Source: Bryobacteraceae bacterium (lineage in GTDB: Bacteria; Acidobacteriota; Terriglobia; Bryobacterales; Bryobacteraceae). From it: a stretch of 26,458 nucleotides of DNA. The DNA is taken from positions 1 to 26,458 of the forward strand of contig JASHQT010000149.1 in the NCBI GenBank assembly GCA_030039005.1. The letters run 5' to 3'. The notes under the pieces are model-generated. The model was not told where the DNA came from, did not search any database, and worked only from the letters and a program-made list of their open reading frames with translations. Positions 9,599 to 17,915 of the stretch are shown here, piece by piece; positions within the stretch are counted from its first letter, which is position 1, and each line of letters opens with the position of its first letter. Position numbers and translations under genes: made by a program.

Positions 9599-9907
9599 GT
9601 GCCCCTGTACGAATATAAGTGCGAAGGCTGCGGCGAGACCTTTGAAATCATCCAGAAATTTTCCGACGAGCCGCTGACGGTCCATGAAAAATGCGGCGGG
9701 CCGGTCCATCGTCTTTTGTCGGCACCCGCGTTCCAGTTCAAAGGTTCCGGCTGGTACGTGACCGATTACGCCAAAGGCAACAGCAGTTCGCCTTCCAAGA
9801 GCGAGGCATCCGACAAGAGCTCGAGCGACTCCAAGACCGAGACGAAAACGGAAGCCAAAACCGAGTCGAAGCCGGCCGCGAGCAGCGGCAGTTCGAAAAA
9901 CGATTAA
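9599..9907 (+). CDS. FmdB-family zinc ribbon protein
   Basis: This 102-residue protein starts at GTG 9599 with PLYEYKCEGCGETFEIIQ, the usual opening of the FmdB/CxxC regulatory-type zinc ribbon family. The first knuckle is CEGC. The second is HEKC where the family usually has CPxC, so a CCHC zinc site is possible. Residues 40-55 (GPVHRLLSAPAF) also match the family. The last 40 residues are a low-complexity tail of Ser, Lys, Glu and Thr (KTETKTEAKTESK), predicted to be disordered. The function of the family is not established. It sits 7 bp after the S41 homologue and converges on the cupin gene with only 20 bp between stops. Confidence 0.88.
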   Translation: MPLYEYKCEGCGETFEIIQKFSDEPLTVHEKCGGPVHRLLSAPAFQFKGSGWYVTDYAKGNSSSPSKSEASDKSSSDSKTETKTEAKTESKPAASSGSSKND

Positions 9908-9927
9908 GTCTCACCATTAATCCCGGT

Positions 9928-10392
9928 CTAACTGCGGTGTACGGGATCGATCCAGCGGTACTCGGTCGGCGGCTCCGGGCTTTCCAGATCCAGATTCACC
10001 ACGATCGGCTCCTGCCCGCTGCGAATCACAATGGCTTCCACCGGATGATCGGGATCCGCGTTGATTTCCTGGTGCGGGACGAACGGTGCGATGAAAACGA
10101 AATCGCCCGGATCTGCCTCGTCGAAAAACTGCATGCGGTCGCCCCAACGGATTCGCGCGCGGCCCTTGAGAATGTAGAGAATCGTTTCCAGGTCGCCGTG
10201 ATGATGCACTCCGGTTCGCGCATCGGGGTGAATCTCCACCGTGCCCGCCCAGATTTTCTGCGCGCCTGTTCGCGCGTGATCGACGGCCGCGGCGCGCGTT
10301 AAGCCGGAAGTCTGCGGCGTGTTGGTATCAAACTCGGGCGGGCGAACGATTCTCACGCCCGTGCGGAAGTCGTTTTTCGCGCCGTCGCCCAT
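9928..10392 (-). CDS. Small cupin-domain protein
   Basis: This is a single-domain cupin of 154 residues. The first motif is TGVHHHGDLETILYILKG, with three histidines and a glutamate suited to metal binding. The second is PGDFVFIAPFVPHQ, with its histidine. The arrangement fits a monocupin that binds a divalent metal and possibly a small ligand; many are isomerases or dioxygenases, and I cannot choose. I place the start at ATG 10392 (MGDGAKNDF), because the longer frame to 10449 would run into aroF and adds a basic, non-cupin segment. The gene begins 7 bp after the aroF stop and is probably co-transcribed with it. A direct role in aromatic amino-acid synthesis is not indicated. Confidence 0.8.
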   Translation of the reverse strand: MGDGAKNDFRTGVRIVRPPEFDTNTPQTSGLTRAAAVDHARTGAQKIWAGTVEIHPDARTGVHHHGDLETILYILKGRARIRWGDRMQFFDEADPGDFVFIAPFVPHQEINADPDHPVEAIVIRSGQEPIVVNLDLESPEPPTEYRWIDPVHRS

Positions 10393-10399
10393 GGGTGGC

Positions 10400-11449
10400 T
10401 CATGAAAGCGCCGTCGCCAACTGCGACTCCCGAGCAGCCCGGCGTGCATTCAACAGGCCCGCGACCGCACGGGCTTCCTCGGCGAGGGCGCGAAACTGCT
10501 CCGGAAACAGCGATTGATAGCCGTCCGATAGCGCGCGATCCGGATTCGGGTGCACTTCCACGATCAGCCCCGCCGCGCCCGCCGCGATGGCCGCGAGCGC
10601 CATGGGATGCACTTTGTCGCGCTTGCCGGTGCCGTGGCTGGGATCCACGATGATGGGCAGATGGCTCAGGCTCTGCACGGCGGGAACGACACTGAGATCG
10701 AGTGTATTGCGCGTGTGATCGGCGAACGTGCGCACGCCGCGCTCGCACAGGATCACCTGGTAATTGCCTTCCGACAGAATATATTCGGCGGCCATCAAGA
10801 ATTCTTCGAGCGTTGACGACATGCCGCGCTTGAGCAGCACCGGCTTGCGCGCCCGCCCGGCGCGCCGCAGCAGCGAAAAATTCTGCATGTTGCGCGCCCC
10901 GATTTGCAGGCAGTCGGCGTATTCTTCCACCAGATCGAATGTCTCAGTGTCGATCGCTTCCGTCACGATCCCTAGGCCGGTTTCCTCGCGCGCGTCGGCC
11001 AAATAGCGCAGGCCTTCTTCGCCCAGGCCCTGAAAGGCATAGGGAGAAGTGCGCGGCTTGTACGCGCCTCCGCGCAGTAATTGAGCCCCGGCCGCTTTCA
11101 CCGCGCGCGCCGCTTCCAGAATTTGTTCGCGGCTCTCCACCGAACAGGGCCCCGCGCACATCACGATTTCCGCTCCGCCCACCGGCACTCCGGCTACATT
11201 CACCACGGTGTTGTCGGGTTTCACTTCCCGGCTCACCAGCTTGTAGGGCTTGGAGACTGGAATCGCTTCCACCACTCCCGGGAGACTCTCGAACTCTTCC
11301 TTGGGCAGCGGACCGTGATTGCCGGTAATGCCGACGGCGGTGCGTTCGGCGCCGGGCATCACGTGAGCGCGGAAACCGAGACTTTGGATTTTTGCGCAAA
11401 CCTGAGCGACGTCCTGCTCCGTGGCTTGCGCACGCATGACGATCAGCAT
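10400..11449 (-). CDS. aroF: 3-deoxy-7-phosphoheptulonate synthase (DAHP synthase, type I-beta)
   Basis: This enzyme condenses phosphoenolpyruvate and erythrose 4-phosphate to DAHP, the first step of the shikimate pathway, in the cytoplasm. The 349-residue length fits the family with an N-terminal ferredoxin-like regulatory domain: residues 1-70 open with [14 protein letters not shown]. The barrel carries [45 protein letters not shown] and [12 protein letters not shown], which include the PEP- and metal-binding residues of DAHP and KDO8P synthases. The start is ATG 11449 with GGAGG ten bases upstream at 11464-11460. The downstream cupin is 7 bp away, and DUF1501 lies 59 bp upstream on the same strand. 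The N-terminal domain suggests feedback inhibition by aromatic amino acids, by analogy with the Thermotoga-type enzyme. Confidence 0.95.
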   Translation of the reverse strand: MLIVMRAQATEQDVAQVCAKIQSLGFRAHVMPGAERTAVGITGNHGPLPKEEFESLPGVVEAIPVSKPYKLVSREVKPDNTVVNVAGVPVGGAEIVMCAGPCSVESREQILEAARAVKAAGAQLLRGGAYKPRTSPYAFQGLGEEGLRYLADAREETGLGIVTEAIDTETFDLVEEYADCLQIGARNMQNFSLLRRAGRARKPVLLKRGMSSTLEEFLMAAEYILSEGNYQVILCERGVRTFADHTRNTLDLSVVPAVQSLSHLPIIVDPSHGTGKRDKVHPMALAAIAAGAAGLIVEVHPNPDRALSDGYQSLFPEQFRALAEEARAVAGLLNARRAARESQLATALS

Positions 11450-11459
11450 GCGGCTCGAA

Positions 11460-11476
11460 CCTCCGCACTCAGTGTA
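11460..11476 (-). promoter_or_regulatory. Possible extended -10 and ribosome site of aroF
   Basis: Read on the minus strand, TGATACACT at 11479-11471 resembles an extended -10 element, and GGAGG lies at 11464-11460 ahead of ATG 11449. I see no convincing -35. The same hexamer, TACACT, appears as the -10 of the GntR gene. Support is weak, but it would give aroF its own promoter separate from the DUF1800-DUF1501 transcript. Confidence 0.25.
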
Positions 11477-11478
11477 TC

Positions 11479-11509
11479 AGCCGGGACCGCTCTCTCACCG
11501 TTGCCGGCT
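11479..11509 (-). terminator. Short inverted repeat after the DUF1501 stop
   Basis: AGCCGG at 11479-11484 and CCGGCT at 11504-11509 form a 6-bp stem with a 19-base loop that abuts the DUF1501 stop codon. No T-run follows on the minus strand. It may weakly separate DUF1501 from aroF, or it may be chance in GC-rich DNA. Confidence 0.25.
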
Positions 11510-12738
11510 CAGCCCAGCAGGCCTCGAAACTTCGGGCTATATCCGGGAAAAACAGATTGCAGGTTCGTATTTCCCAAGTGGGCGGAAACCAGCTCGCCGA
11601 GCACATCGCGAAAATCGGTGGTCAGCGCCAGGTCCCGCTCTTCATAAAGCTGTTCCTGCGCGAGGCCCGGCCAATCACCGTAGACCTTGCCGCCGCGCAC
11701 GTCGCCGCCCACGACGAACATCACATTGGCATGCCCGTGGTCTGTTCCCCGGTCGCCGTTCTCTTTCACCGTGCGCCCGAACTCCGACATCGTTACCAGC
11801 GTGACGTCTTCCATGCGATCGCCCAGGTCTTGATAAAACGCCGCAAGCGATTGCCCGAACTGCGCGAGATTGTTCGCGAGCTGCCCATCGGTCGGCTTCC
11901 CGCCGGTTTCGTTGACGTGCGTGTCCCATCCGCCGATATCGGCGAACGCCACTTCCACGCCCACGTCCGCCTTGATCAACTGCGCGATCTGCTGCATGCT
12001 GCGCCCGAACTCACCGTTAGGATACGCCCCCCCGGCGGAGGGAACGTACTTCTGCTTTTGAATCGACTGCACGATCTTCACCGCGTCGAACGTCTCGCGC
12101 GCCGTTCCATGCAGCAGCGTGTCCGACGAGCTCTCGTACATGCTCTCGAACGCCGATGCTCCGCGCGAATCGTGCACCTGAAAATCGTTCAGGCTGCGCA
12201 CCGCCACCGCGTCATTCGGCCCGCGCAGCGACCGCGCCAGCGTATCGCCCAGGCTGACCGCTCGCACCGGAGACGGCTTGCCAGGTTCTCGCGGAAGTGC
12301 CCGATTCAGCCATCCATCGGCGCCCCTCACTCCCGGCGTTCCGGATTCCATGTAATCCTGCGCGTCGAAATGCGAACGCGTCGGATCGGGCGAACCCACC
12401 GCGTCTACAATCGCCAGGTGCCGTGCGTCGCACATCGGCTTGAGGGGCGCCAGCGCCGGATGTAACCCGAAGAATCCGTCCAGATCCACGGCCGCGTTCG
12501 GCGATCCATCCGGCTTCGGAATCGCGATCGATGGCCGCAACTCGTAGTAGCGCGGCTCGCCGAACGGGACCACCATATTTAATCCATCCACGGCGCCGCG
12601 CTGAAAGATCGCGACCAGAATCTTCTTGCGGGCCTCCGAATTGCCCGCGTAGAGCGACCGCCCCAGCCAAGCCGGCATCGACCCGACGCCGAACATCGCA
12701 AGTGCGGAGCCTTTTAGGAATACACGTCTGGATGGCAT
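11509..12738 (-). CDS. Tat-exported DUF1501 protein
   Basis: This 409-residue protein begins with a twin-arginine signal (SRRVFLKGSALAMFGVG, with R4-R5), so it should cross the inner membrane folded. The body has the DUF1501 layout: ILVAIFQRGAVDGLNMVVP near residue 40, RSHFDAQDYME near 115, a GWDTH motif near 260, and TMSEFGRTVKENGDRGTDHGHAN near 320. The last of these resembles alkaline-phosphatase-superfamily metal-ligand regions. The family's reaction is not known. The start is fixed by AGAGGT seven bases upstream, and this ribosome site overlaps the stop of the DUF1800 gene 4 bp away. The two genes are therefore translationally coupled, as they are in many Acidobacteria and Planctomycetes. 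Confidence 0.92.
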   Translation of the reverse strand: MPSRRVFLKGSALAMFGVGSMPAWLGRSLYAGNSEARKKILVAIFQRGAVDGLNMVVPFGEPRYYELRPSIAIPKPDGSPNAAVDLDGFFGLHPALAPLKPMCDARHLAIVDAVGSPDPTRSHFDAQDYMESGTPGVRGADGWLNRALPREPGKPSPVRAVSLGDTLARSLRGPNDAVAVRSLNDFQVHDSRGASAFESMYESSSDTLLHGTARETFDAVKIVQSIQKQKYVPSAGGAYPNGEFGRSMQQIAQLIKADVGVEVAFADIGGWDTHVNETGGKPTDGQLANNLAQFGQSLAAFYQDLGDRMEDVTLVTMSEFGRTVKENGDRGTDHGHANVMFVVGGDVRGGKVYGDWPGLAQEQLYEERDLALTTDFRDVLGELVSAHLGNTNLQSVFPGYSPKFRGLLG

Positions 12739-12742
12739 GCCG

Positions 12743-14671
12743 TTACCTCTTTTGAAAATCCGGCGAGCCGATCACCAAAGCAGTAACCAGCGCCGGCGTT
12801 TTTCCCTTGTCTCTCTCCCGCTTGTCTTTGTCCGGCTGATTTTCGATCGCCTTCTCGATGGCGTCCCGCGTTTGCGGCGCGAGTTCGCGCGACATCAGCT
12901 CTTTCGCCACTTCGTCGGGGTTGCCGCTAAATTCCGCCGGATCCACTTTGACGCTTTCAATGCGATTGTTCGTCAGATCCAGCGCGAAATTCATGCGCCC
13001 GAGCAGCGCGGCCGAGTTCACCCATTCCGCATTTAAGTTCGAATAGCCCGTGGGCTCCAGCTTATGATACAGCGGCTCGCCCAGCGTTCTCACCTGGTTC
13101 GATAGACCCCAGCCATCGACGACATTGGCATTGAGCGCTCGCGCCGCGCTCGCCACCATCTCAAACGGCGACTTCACCTTCGCGCGATATGCCCCCTGCG
13201 ACCAGAATTCCTTCGAATTCAACATGGTCTTCATCACTTCGCGAATATTGCCGTCGCTCGCGAGGAACGTCTGCGCCATTCTCGCGACCAAAGCCTCCGG
13301 CGGATTATCGGCCACGAAGCGTTGCGCCAGCTCGAGGGAAATGTGATGGGCGGTCGCGGGATGCTTGGCCAGGATATCGAGCACGCGCTCGCCGTCGTCC
13401 ATGCCGCCGCCCGCCGGAATCACGTTCCCCAGCACGATCTTCTCGCCCTTATCGTGCAGCTTGTCGTTGTAGAAAAACCCTCCGCCTTCGCGCGGCGCCC
13501 GGATGCTCCAGCCGGTGAAGCAACGCGCCACCTCGGTGACGTCTTTCTGCGTATAGCCGCCGTTCACCCCAAGCGTGTGCAGTTCCATCAGTTCCCGGCC
13601 GTAATTCTCGTTCAGCCCGCGCTTGACCTTCCTGCGGGTGTTCACGTCCAAATCGGCCCGCACGGATTCGAAATTGTCCAGGAAGAACAGCATCGCCGGG
13701 CTTTTAGCTGTCGCCTCTAGTAAATCCCGGAAATGGCCCAGCACGTAAGGCCGAATGGCCTCGCGCTCATACTGCGGGATCAGGAAGCGGTCCGCGCCCT
13801 TTTCGTAATAGACATTGAAGTGATTGAACCAGAAGTCGTCCAGCTCTTCGGCGAGTTGCCGGTTGCTCTCGATCGCGCGCAGCATCTTGGAGTCCACCAG
13901 GTCGTAATTCACCACCTGCTCCGGGCCGTTCAGCAGAAAAATCTCGCGGCGGATCGGGCTCGAAGCGGGCGGAAACAGCGGTAGCCGCTCCTGCCTCGTC
14001 ATCGCGATCAGCATTTCTTCCACGCGGTCCGGCGCCATCGATTCCAGCAGCGCGCGTTTTTGCTCGAAGTTATTTTTCCCGCGAACAATTTCCAATTCCG
14101 CCGGCGAAAGAACTTCCTCGAGCGGCCGTGCGGGTTCGAGATCCGCGTTCGGGTCGCGCGCGGGCGCTGGCGTTGGAACTGCTGCCGGGGGAACTATAAG
14201 ACCGGCTGCCTCCGCTTGCTTCACCTTATATCGCGCGATCAGCCGCTCCACGCTCGCGCGCAGCAGCGGATCGTCGGGCATCGGCTGGCGGCCATTGGCG
14301 ATCGCCCGGATCATCGCCGGAGTCGGATAATGCTGCACTGTCTCGATCGGCGTCATGCGCAGCGATTCGAGCTGCCCGAGATGCGCCTCGAGCGCCGAAT
14401 TCTCCGGGATGCGCTCGGGATGAAGCTGCTGGTCGATCCATTTCTTCAACCCGATCTTCTTCACGCGCGCCACATCTCCGGGGCGCGGGCCGAACGTGAG
14501 CCGGTCCAGCGCGTGAAGCACTTGCTCATCTTTAGAAAGCTTCTTCTGAAATAGCTTATTCGCGTCTGCCGGCTTTCGAGCCTTGGGCCGGGCGGCGAGC
14601 GGCCCCACCAGGCAAATGCCGAGCAAAACGTCGCAAGCTATTGCCGCCAAGAAGGTACTACTGGTTTTCAT
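12743..14671 (-). CDS. DUF1800 exported protein
   Basis: This protein is about 642 residues long. The N-terminus after ATG 14671 (MKTSSTFLAAIACDVLLG...) is a Sec-type signal peptide. An ATG at 14686 would add five residues (MVYRR). The mature part shows typical DUF1800 features: HALDRLTFGPRPGDV near residue 50, FWFNHFNVYYEKGADRFLIPQYEREAIRPYVLG near 280, NENYGRELMELHTLGVNGGYTQKDVTEVARCFTGWSI near 375, and EMVASAARALNANV near 540. A Pro/Ala-rich linker (PTPAPARDPNADLEPARP) near residue 200 is a probable disordered insertion. The role of the family is unknown. It is always found next to DUF1501, and here it is followed by that gene after 4 bp. The 78-bp upstream gap to the divergent GntR gene must contain its promoter. 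Confidence 0.92.
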   Translation of the reverse strand: MKTSSTFLAAIACDVLLGICLVGPLAARPKARKPADANKLFQKKLSKDEQVLHALDRLTFGPRPGDVARVKKIGLKKWIDQQLHPERIPENSALEAHLGQLESLRMTPIETVQHYPTPAMIRAIANGRQPMPDDPLLRASVERLIARYKVKQAEAAGLIVPPAAVPTPAPARDPNADLEPARPLEEVLSPAELEIVRGKNNFEQKRALLESMAPDRVEEMLIAMTRQERLPLFPPASSPIRREIFLLNGPEQVVNYDLVDSKMLRAIESNRQLAEELDDFWFNHFNVYYEKGADRFLIPQYEREAIRPYVLGHFRDLLEATAKSPAMLFFLDNFESVRADLDVNTRRKVKRGLNENYGRELMELHTLGVNGGYTQKDVTEVARCFTGWSIRAPREGGGFFYNDKLHDKGEKIVLGNVIPAGGGMDDGERVLDILAKHPATAHHISLELAQRFVADNPPEALVARMAQTFLASDGNIREVMKTMLNSKEFWSQGAYRAKVKSPFEMVASAARALNANVVDGWGLSNQVRTLGEPLYHKLEPTGYSNLNAEWVNSAALLGRMNFALDLTNNRIESVKVDPAEFSGNPDEVAKELMSRELAPQTRDAIEKAIENQPDKDKRERDKGKTPALVTALVIGSPDFQKR

Positions 14672-14734
14672 GCGCCTATAAACCATTAAACGTCATTCCC
14701 GTTCAGAAGTTTACGAGGAAATTTCCCCTAGCTC

Positions 14735-14763
14735 TTGACAATGTATTAATTAACTAATACACT
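14735..14763 (+). promoter_or_regulatory. GntR promoter with palindromic operator
   Basis: TTGACA (14735-14740) matches the -35 consensus exactly. Seventeen bases later TACACT (14758-14763) can serve as the -10. Between them, GTATTA-ATTAAC-TAATAC (14743-14760) is an 18-bp near-perfect inverted repeat, with 16 of 18 bases symmetric. GntR/YtrA-type repressors bind such AT-rich palindromes, so a repressor bound here would block the promoter. The start codon of the regulator follows at 14764, directly after the -10. The transcript is therefore leaderless, or translation starts slightly downstream (GTG 14770). Confidence 0.75.
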
Positions 14764-15174
14764 ATGACTGTGAAACGCGCGGCGCAGGTTCCATTTACCC
14801 TGGACCCACGCAGCGGCGTGCCGGCTTATCGCCAGATCATCGACCAGGTGCTGGGAGGCATCGCGGCCGGAGCGTTGGAGGCGGGCGATCAGCTCCCCAC
14901 TGTCCGTCAACTGGCCGTCGATCTGGCAATCAATCCGAACACCGTGGTGCGCGCGTATCGCGAGCTTGAAATTCGCGGAGTCCTCGCCACACAGCAAGGC
15001 ACCGGAACGTTCCTGACGGACAAAAAGCCTCCAGTGAATGGCGAAGATCGCCGGCGCCGCCTCGCGCAGCTCTGCGGAGAGCTTCTCGCCAAAGCGGGGG
15101 CCGAAGGCATCGAGCTTTCTGAAATTATCGGCTATCTCAACGAAGTCGAACACGAATCTGGAAGGAGAACCTAA
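14764..15174 (+). CDS. GntR-family transcriptional regulator, YtrA-type
   Basis: This 136-residue protein has an N-terminal winged helix-turn-helix and a short helical tail, the length typical of the YtrA/YhcF subfamily. Residues 18-80 contain GVPAYRQIIDQVLGGI, AGDQLPTVRQLAVDLAINPNTVVRAYRELE and the wing GVLATQQGTGTFLT. There is no large ligand-binding domain, so the effector is unclear. Known members of the subfamily often repress transporter operons. The gene is immediately downstream of its likely operator, which suggests autorepression. The slipin gene starts 3 bp after its stop and should be co-regulated. Confidence 0.93.
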   Translation: MTVKRAAQVPFTLDPRSGVPAYRQIIDQVLGGIAAGALEAGDQLPTVRQLAVDLAINPNTVVRAYRELEIRGVLATQQGTGTFLTDKKPPVNGEDRRRRLAQLCGELLAKAGAEGIELSEIIGYLNEVEHESGRRT

Positions 15175-15177
15175 ACC

Positions 15178-16080
15178 ATGTTGTCCTTGAAGATCACACG
15201 CATACCCACGATCGCGCCGTCGGCACCGCGATTCGCGCCCATCGGAGTGATTCTTTGCCTGATCTCGATCGGAGTGGGCGCGGCCGCGACGGCTCGTCTC
15301 AACAACCCCGCACCTGTCGCGATCGGAGTCGCGCTGGGCCTGTATTTGCTGTTTGCCATTCGCGTGGCCGCGCAATGGGAGAAGGCGGCAGTGTTGCGCC
15401 TGGGCCGCTACGTCGGCCTGCGCGGGCCGGGCATCTTCCTAATCGTTCCGGTGATCGACCAGGTCACGCGCTTCGTCGATCAACGCATTCGCGTCGCCGA
15501 GGTGAAGGCCGAATCGGCGCTCACCCGCGATACGGTACCGGTGAACGTGGACGCCATCGTGTTCTGGCTGGTGTGGAACGCCGAGAAATCGATCCTGGAA
15601 GTGGCCGATTTCACCGAAGCCATCGCTTTAAGCGCGCAAACCGCGTTGCGCGAATCGATCGGACGTCACGATCTGGCGCAGATGATCACTGAACGCGAGA
15701 CGCTCGGCCACGAGCTCCAGCGCATTTTGGACGAGAAGACCAATCCCTGGGGCATCACCGTGCAATCGGTCGAGATCCGCGACGTGCACATTCCACAGGC
15801 GCTCGAAGACGCGATGTCGCGCCAGGCGCAGGCCGAGCGCGAACGGCAAGCGCGCATCATTCTGGGAACCGCGGAAACCGATATCGCCGGAAAATTCGCG
15901 GACGCCTCCACCGTTTACTTGAACAATCCCGTGGCGCTGCATCTGCGCGCCATGAACATGCTGTATGAAGCCATCAAAGAACGCGGCTCTATGGTCATCG
16001 TGCCGTCGAGTGCGGTGGAAACCATGGGATTAGGCGGCATGCTGGCGACTACTTCGCTCGGGACGCCCAAGCCGCAGTAA
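15178..16080 (+). CDS. Slipin (stomatin/SPFH-domain) membrane protein
   Basis: This is a 300-residue protein with two membrane-inserting segments at about residues 20-40 and 45-63. An SPFH/PHB domain follows at about 65-240. Its markers include QWEKAAVLRLGRYVGLRGPGI, VDQRIRVAEVKAESALTRDTVPV and SIGRHDLAQMITERETL. The helical tail (QAQAERERQARII) is typical and would drive oligomerisation. Bacterial slipins scaffold membrane microdomains and usually pair with NfeD; no nfeD-like gene is present here. The ribosome site AGGAG at 15163-15167 lies inside the end of the GntR gene, with ten bases to ATG 15178, so expression is coupled to the repressor. The chemoreceptor follows after 36 bp. Confidence 0.93.
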   Translation: MLSLKITRIPTIAPSAPRFAPIGVILCLISIGVGAAATARLNNPAPVAIGVALGLYLLFAIRVAAQWEKAAVLRLGRYVGLRGPGIFLIVPVIDQVTRFVDQRIRVAEVKAESALTRDTVPVNVDAIVFWLVWNAEKSILEVADFTEAIALSAQTALRESIGRHDLAQMITERETLGHELQRILDEKTNPWGITVQSVEIRDVHIPQALEDAMSRQAQAERERQARIILGTAETDIAGKFADASTVYLNNPVALHLRAMNMLYEAIKERGSMVIVPSSAVETMGLGGMLATTSLGTPKPQ

Positions 16081-16116
16081 GCTCACATTAACGCGCTCCA
16101 CGCCGATGAGTCGAGT

Positions 16117-17571
16117 GTGGCTAAGGGTCTTACGCGATTGCGGCTCTCGACGAAAATTCTGCTGATGGGCGCCGCGCTGAGCATCGCGCTTCCCATCCCG
16201 CTGCTCGTCTGGCTGTTGCCCCAGCAGAGCGCGCACAGCTACCAGTTGCAGGCCGAAGCCACCCAGCACGTCGTGGAAGCGGCGTGGGGCATCCTGAATT
16301 ACTATGGCCAGCAGGCGGCGAAGGGCACGATGACCACTGCGCAGGCGCAGGCGGCCTCAAAGGATGCGGTCCGCAGCGCCCGCTACGGCGGCGCCAATTA
16401 CGTCTGGATCAACGATCTGCAACCGCGGATGATCCTGCATCCGGCGAATCCCGCGCTCGAAGGCCGGGACGTCTCCGATTATCGCGATCCCAACGGCTTC
16501 GCGATCTTCGTCGAGGCGGCGCGCATCGCCAGAGACCGCGGCGAGGGAGCCATCCGCTACATGTGGCCGAAGCCGGGCCAGACCCAGCCCGCGCCGAAGA
16601 TTTCCTATGTGAAGCTATACGCGCCCTGGGGTTGGGTCGTCGGCACCGGGATCTACGTCGACGACACCGAAGCTATGCTGCGCGGTATGCGCAACGTTGT
16701 TTTTCTGTTGACTGCGGGTGGCCTCGCGTTCTCCATGTCGATCTGTTACTTCGTGACGCGCTCCATCGTCGTCCCCATCGGGCGCGCGACCGCGGATCTG
16801 CATCAAGTGGCCGATGAGAATAACGCTGCCGCGAATCAAATCGCCTCCGCCAGCCAGGAAATCGCTGCCCGTATCTCCGAGCAGGCGGCTTCCCTTGAAG
16901 AAACCAGCTCAGCGCTCACCGAACTAAATTCCACCTGCCAACAAAGTGCTGCCAGCGCCAAGCGGATCGGCGGGTTGGTGGCCGAGGTCGATCGGGTAGT
17001 CAGTGAAGGCAATCGCCAGATGATCGAAATGAACGGCGCGATGGATGAGATCAAGCAGGCCGCGCAGGGCGTGGGTTCCATCGTCAAAACCATCGAAGAA
17101 GTCGCGTTTCAAACCAACATACTTGCCCTGAACGCCGCAGTGGAGGCGGCGCGCGCGGGCGAAGCGGGCGCCGGATTTAGCGTGGTGGCCGACGAAGTCC
17201 GAAATCTCGCTCAGCGCGCTTCCCAAGCCGCGCAGCAGGCCGCCGCGCTCATCGGCAACTCCGTCACCAGCAGCCAGCACGGCGCCCAAAGCAGCGGCAA
17301 GCTTTCGGGTGTGTTCTCCACGATCTTGACCAAAATCGCCGAGGTGAACACTGCGGTCGGCGAAATCGCCACATCGTTTGAAAGCCAGACCAACGGAATT
17401 TCGCAAATGAACTCGGCCGTGGCGCAGTTGAGCCACGGCACACAGGCGCAGGCGGCCAATTCGGAAGAAACCGCCAGCGCCGCCTCCGAGCTCCACGCGC
17501 AATCGGAAGCCTTGCGCCGGCTGACCTCCGGCCTGCAGGAAGTTGTGGAAGGCGCGCGCGCCGAATCCTAG
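16117..17571 (+). CDS. Methyl-accepting chemotaxis protein with sCache_2-type sensor
   Basis: This is a 484-residue chemoreceptor starting at GTG 16117. A transmembrane segment at 15-34 is followed by a periplasmic Cache-type domain (about 37-188). The domain contains [20 protein letters not shown], the DYRDPNGF segment and [18 protein letters not shown]2 is at about 193-214. The cytoplasmic coil runs from 220 to 480 and includes the conserved hairpin tip, [20 protein letters not shown] through [12 protein letters not shown] (327-365), which binds CheA and CheW. Only about 25 residues separate TM2 from the signalling coil, and I cannot find a full HAMP domain. There is no C-terminal CheR/CheB pentapeptide. 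No che genes are in the window, so it must work with a distant array. Its stop overlaps the cytochrome stop on the other strand. Confidence 0.92.
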   Translation: MAKGLTRLRLSTKILLMGAALSIALPIPLLVWLLPQQSAHSYQLQAEATQHVVEAAWGILNYYGQQAAKGTMTTAQAQAASKDAVRSARYGGANYVWINDLQPRMILHPANPALEGRDVSDYRDPNGFAIFVEAARIARDRGEGAIRYMWPKPGQTQPAPKISYVKLYAPWGWVVGTGIYVDDTEAMLRGMRNVVFLLTAGGLAFSMSICYFVTRSIVVPIGRATADLHQVADENNAAANQIASASQEIAARISEQAASLEETSSALTELNSTCQQSAASAKRIGGLVAEVDRVVSEGNRQMIEMNGAMDEIKQAAQGVGSIVKTIEEVAFQTNILALNAAVEAARAGEAGAGFSVVADEVRNLAQRASQAAQQAAALIGNSVTSSQHGAQSSGKLSGVFSTILTKIAEVNTAVGEIATSFESQTNGISQMNSAVAQLSHGTQAQAANSEETASAASELHAQSEALRRLTSGLQEVVEGARAES

Positions 17572-17912
17572 GGCTTCAGCGCGTTCAACAACGGAATATC
17601 TTTCGGCGGCTTGGCTTTGGGCAAGCTTTGCAAATAAGCCCAAATGTCGGTCAATTCCTGATCGGAGATCACCTTTTCTTTATAGGCGGGCATTTGACCG
17701 GCCGGTGCGCGCACGTAAGCAATTAGGCCTTTGGCCTTTAACTCGATGTCGGCGATCCGAGCGCCCGCGAAGCCGCCTTGTCCGGCGTAGCCGTGGCACT
17801 CGTAACAGCCATCCTTCACGAAAAGGCGCTTGCCATTAGCTACGTCGCCGGTGGGAGTCTGCGCCACCAGCGTCGGGCTGAAGAGGATAGCCGCTAAGAA
17901 GAGTAGCCTCAT
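17568..17912 (-). CDS. Small exported class I cytochrome c
   Basis: This 114-residue protein has a Sec signal peptide ([18 protein letters not shown]). One covalent haem site is CYECH (C36, C39, H40). M74 in AGQMPAY is the probable distal ligand. [15 protein letters not shown] C-terminal helix residues ([14 protein letters not shown]) fit a monohaem cytochrome c of the periplasm. The ATG is three bases after the stop of the ThDP enzyme. Its ribosome site (GAGG at 17923-17920) overlaps that stop, so translation is coupled. The most direct reading is that it accepts electrons from, or otherwise serves, the upstream enzyme. It ends in CTAG, which also holds the chemoreceptor stop on the other strand. 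Confidence 0.9.
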   Translation of the reverse strand: MRLLFLAAILFSPTLVAQTPTGDVANGKRLFVKDGCYECHGYAGQGGFAGARIADIELKAKGLIAYVRAPAGQMPAYKEKVISDQELTDIWAYLQSLPKAKPPKDIPLLNALKP

Positions 17913-17915
17913 GTG

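Noticed and set aside
11557..12465. Plus-strand open frame of 302 residues
   Set aside because: Antisense to DUF1501, Arg/His-rich, without recognisable motifs.
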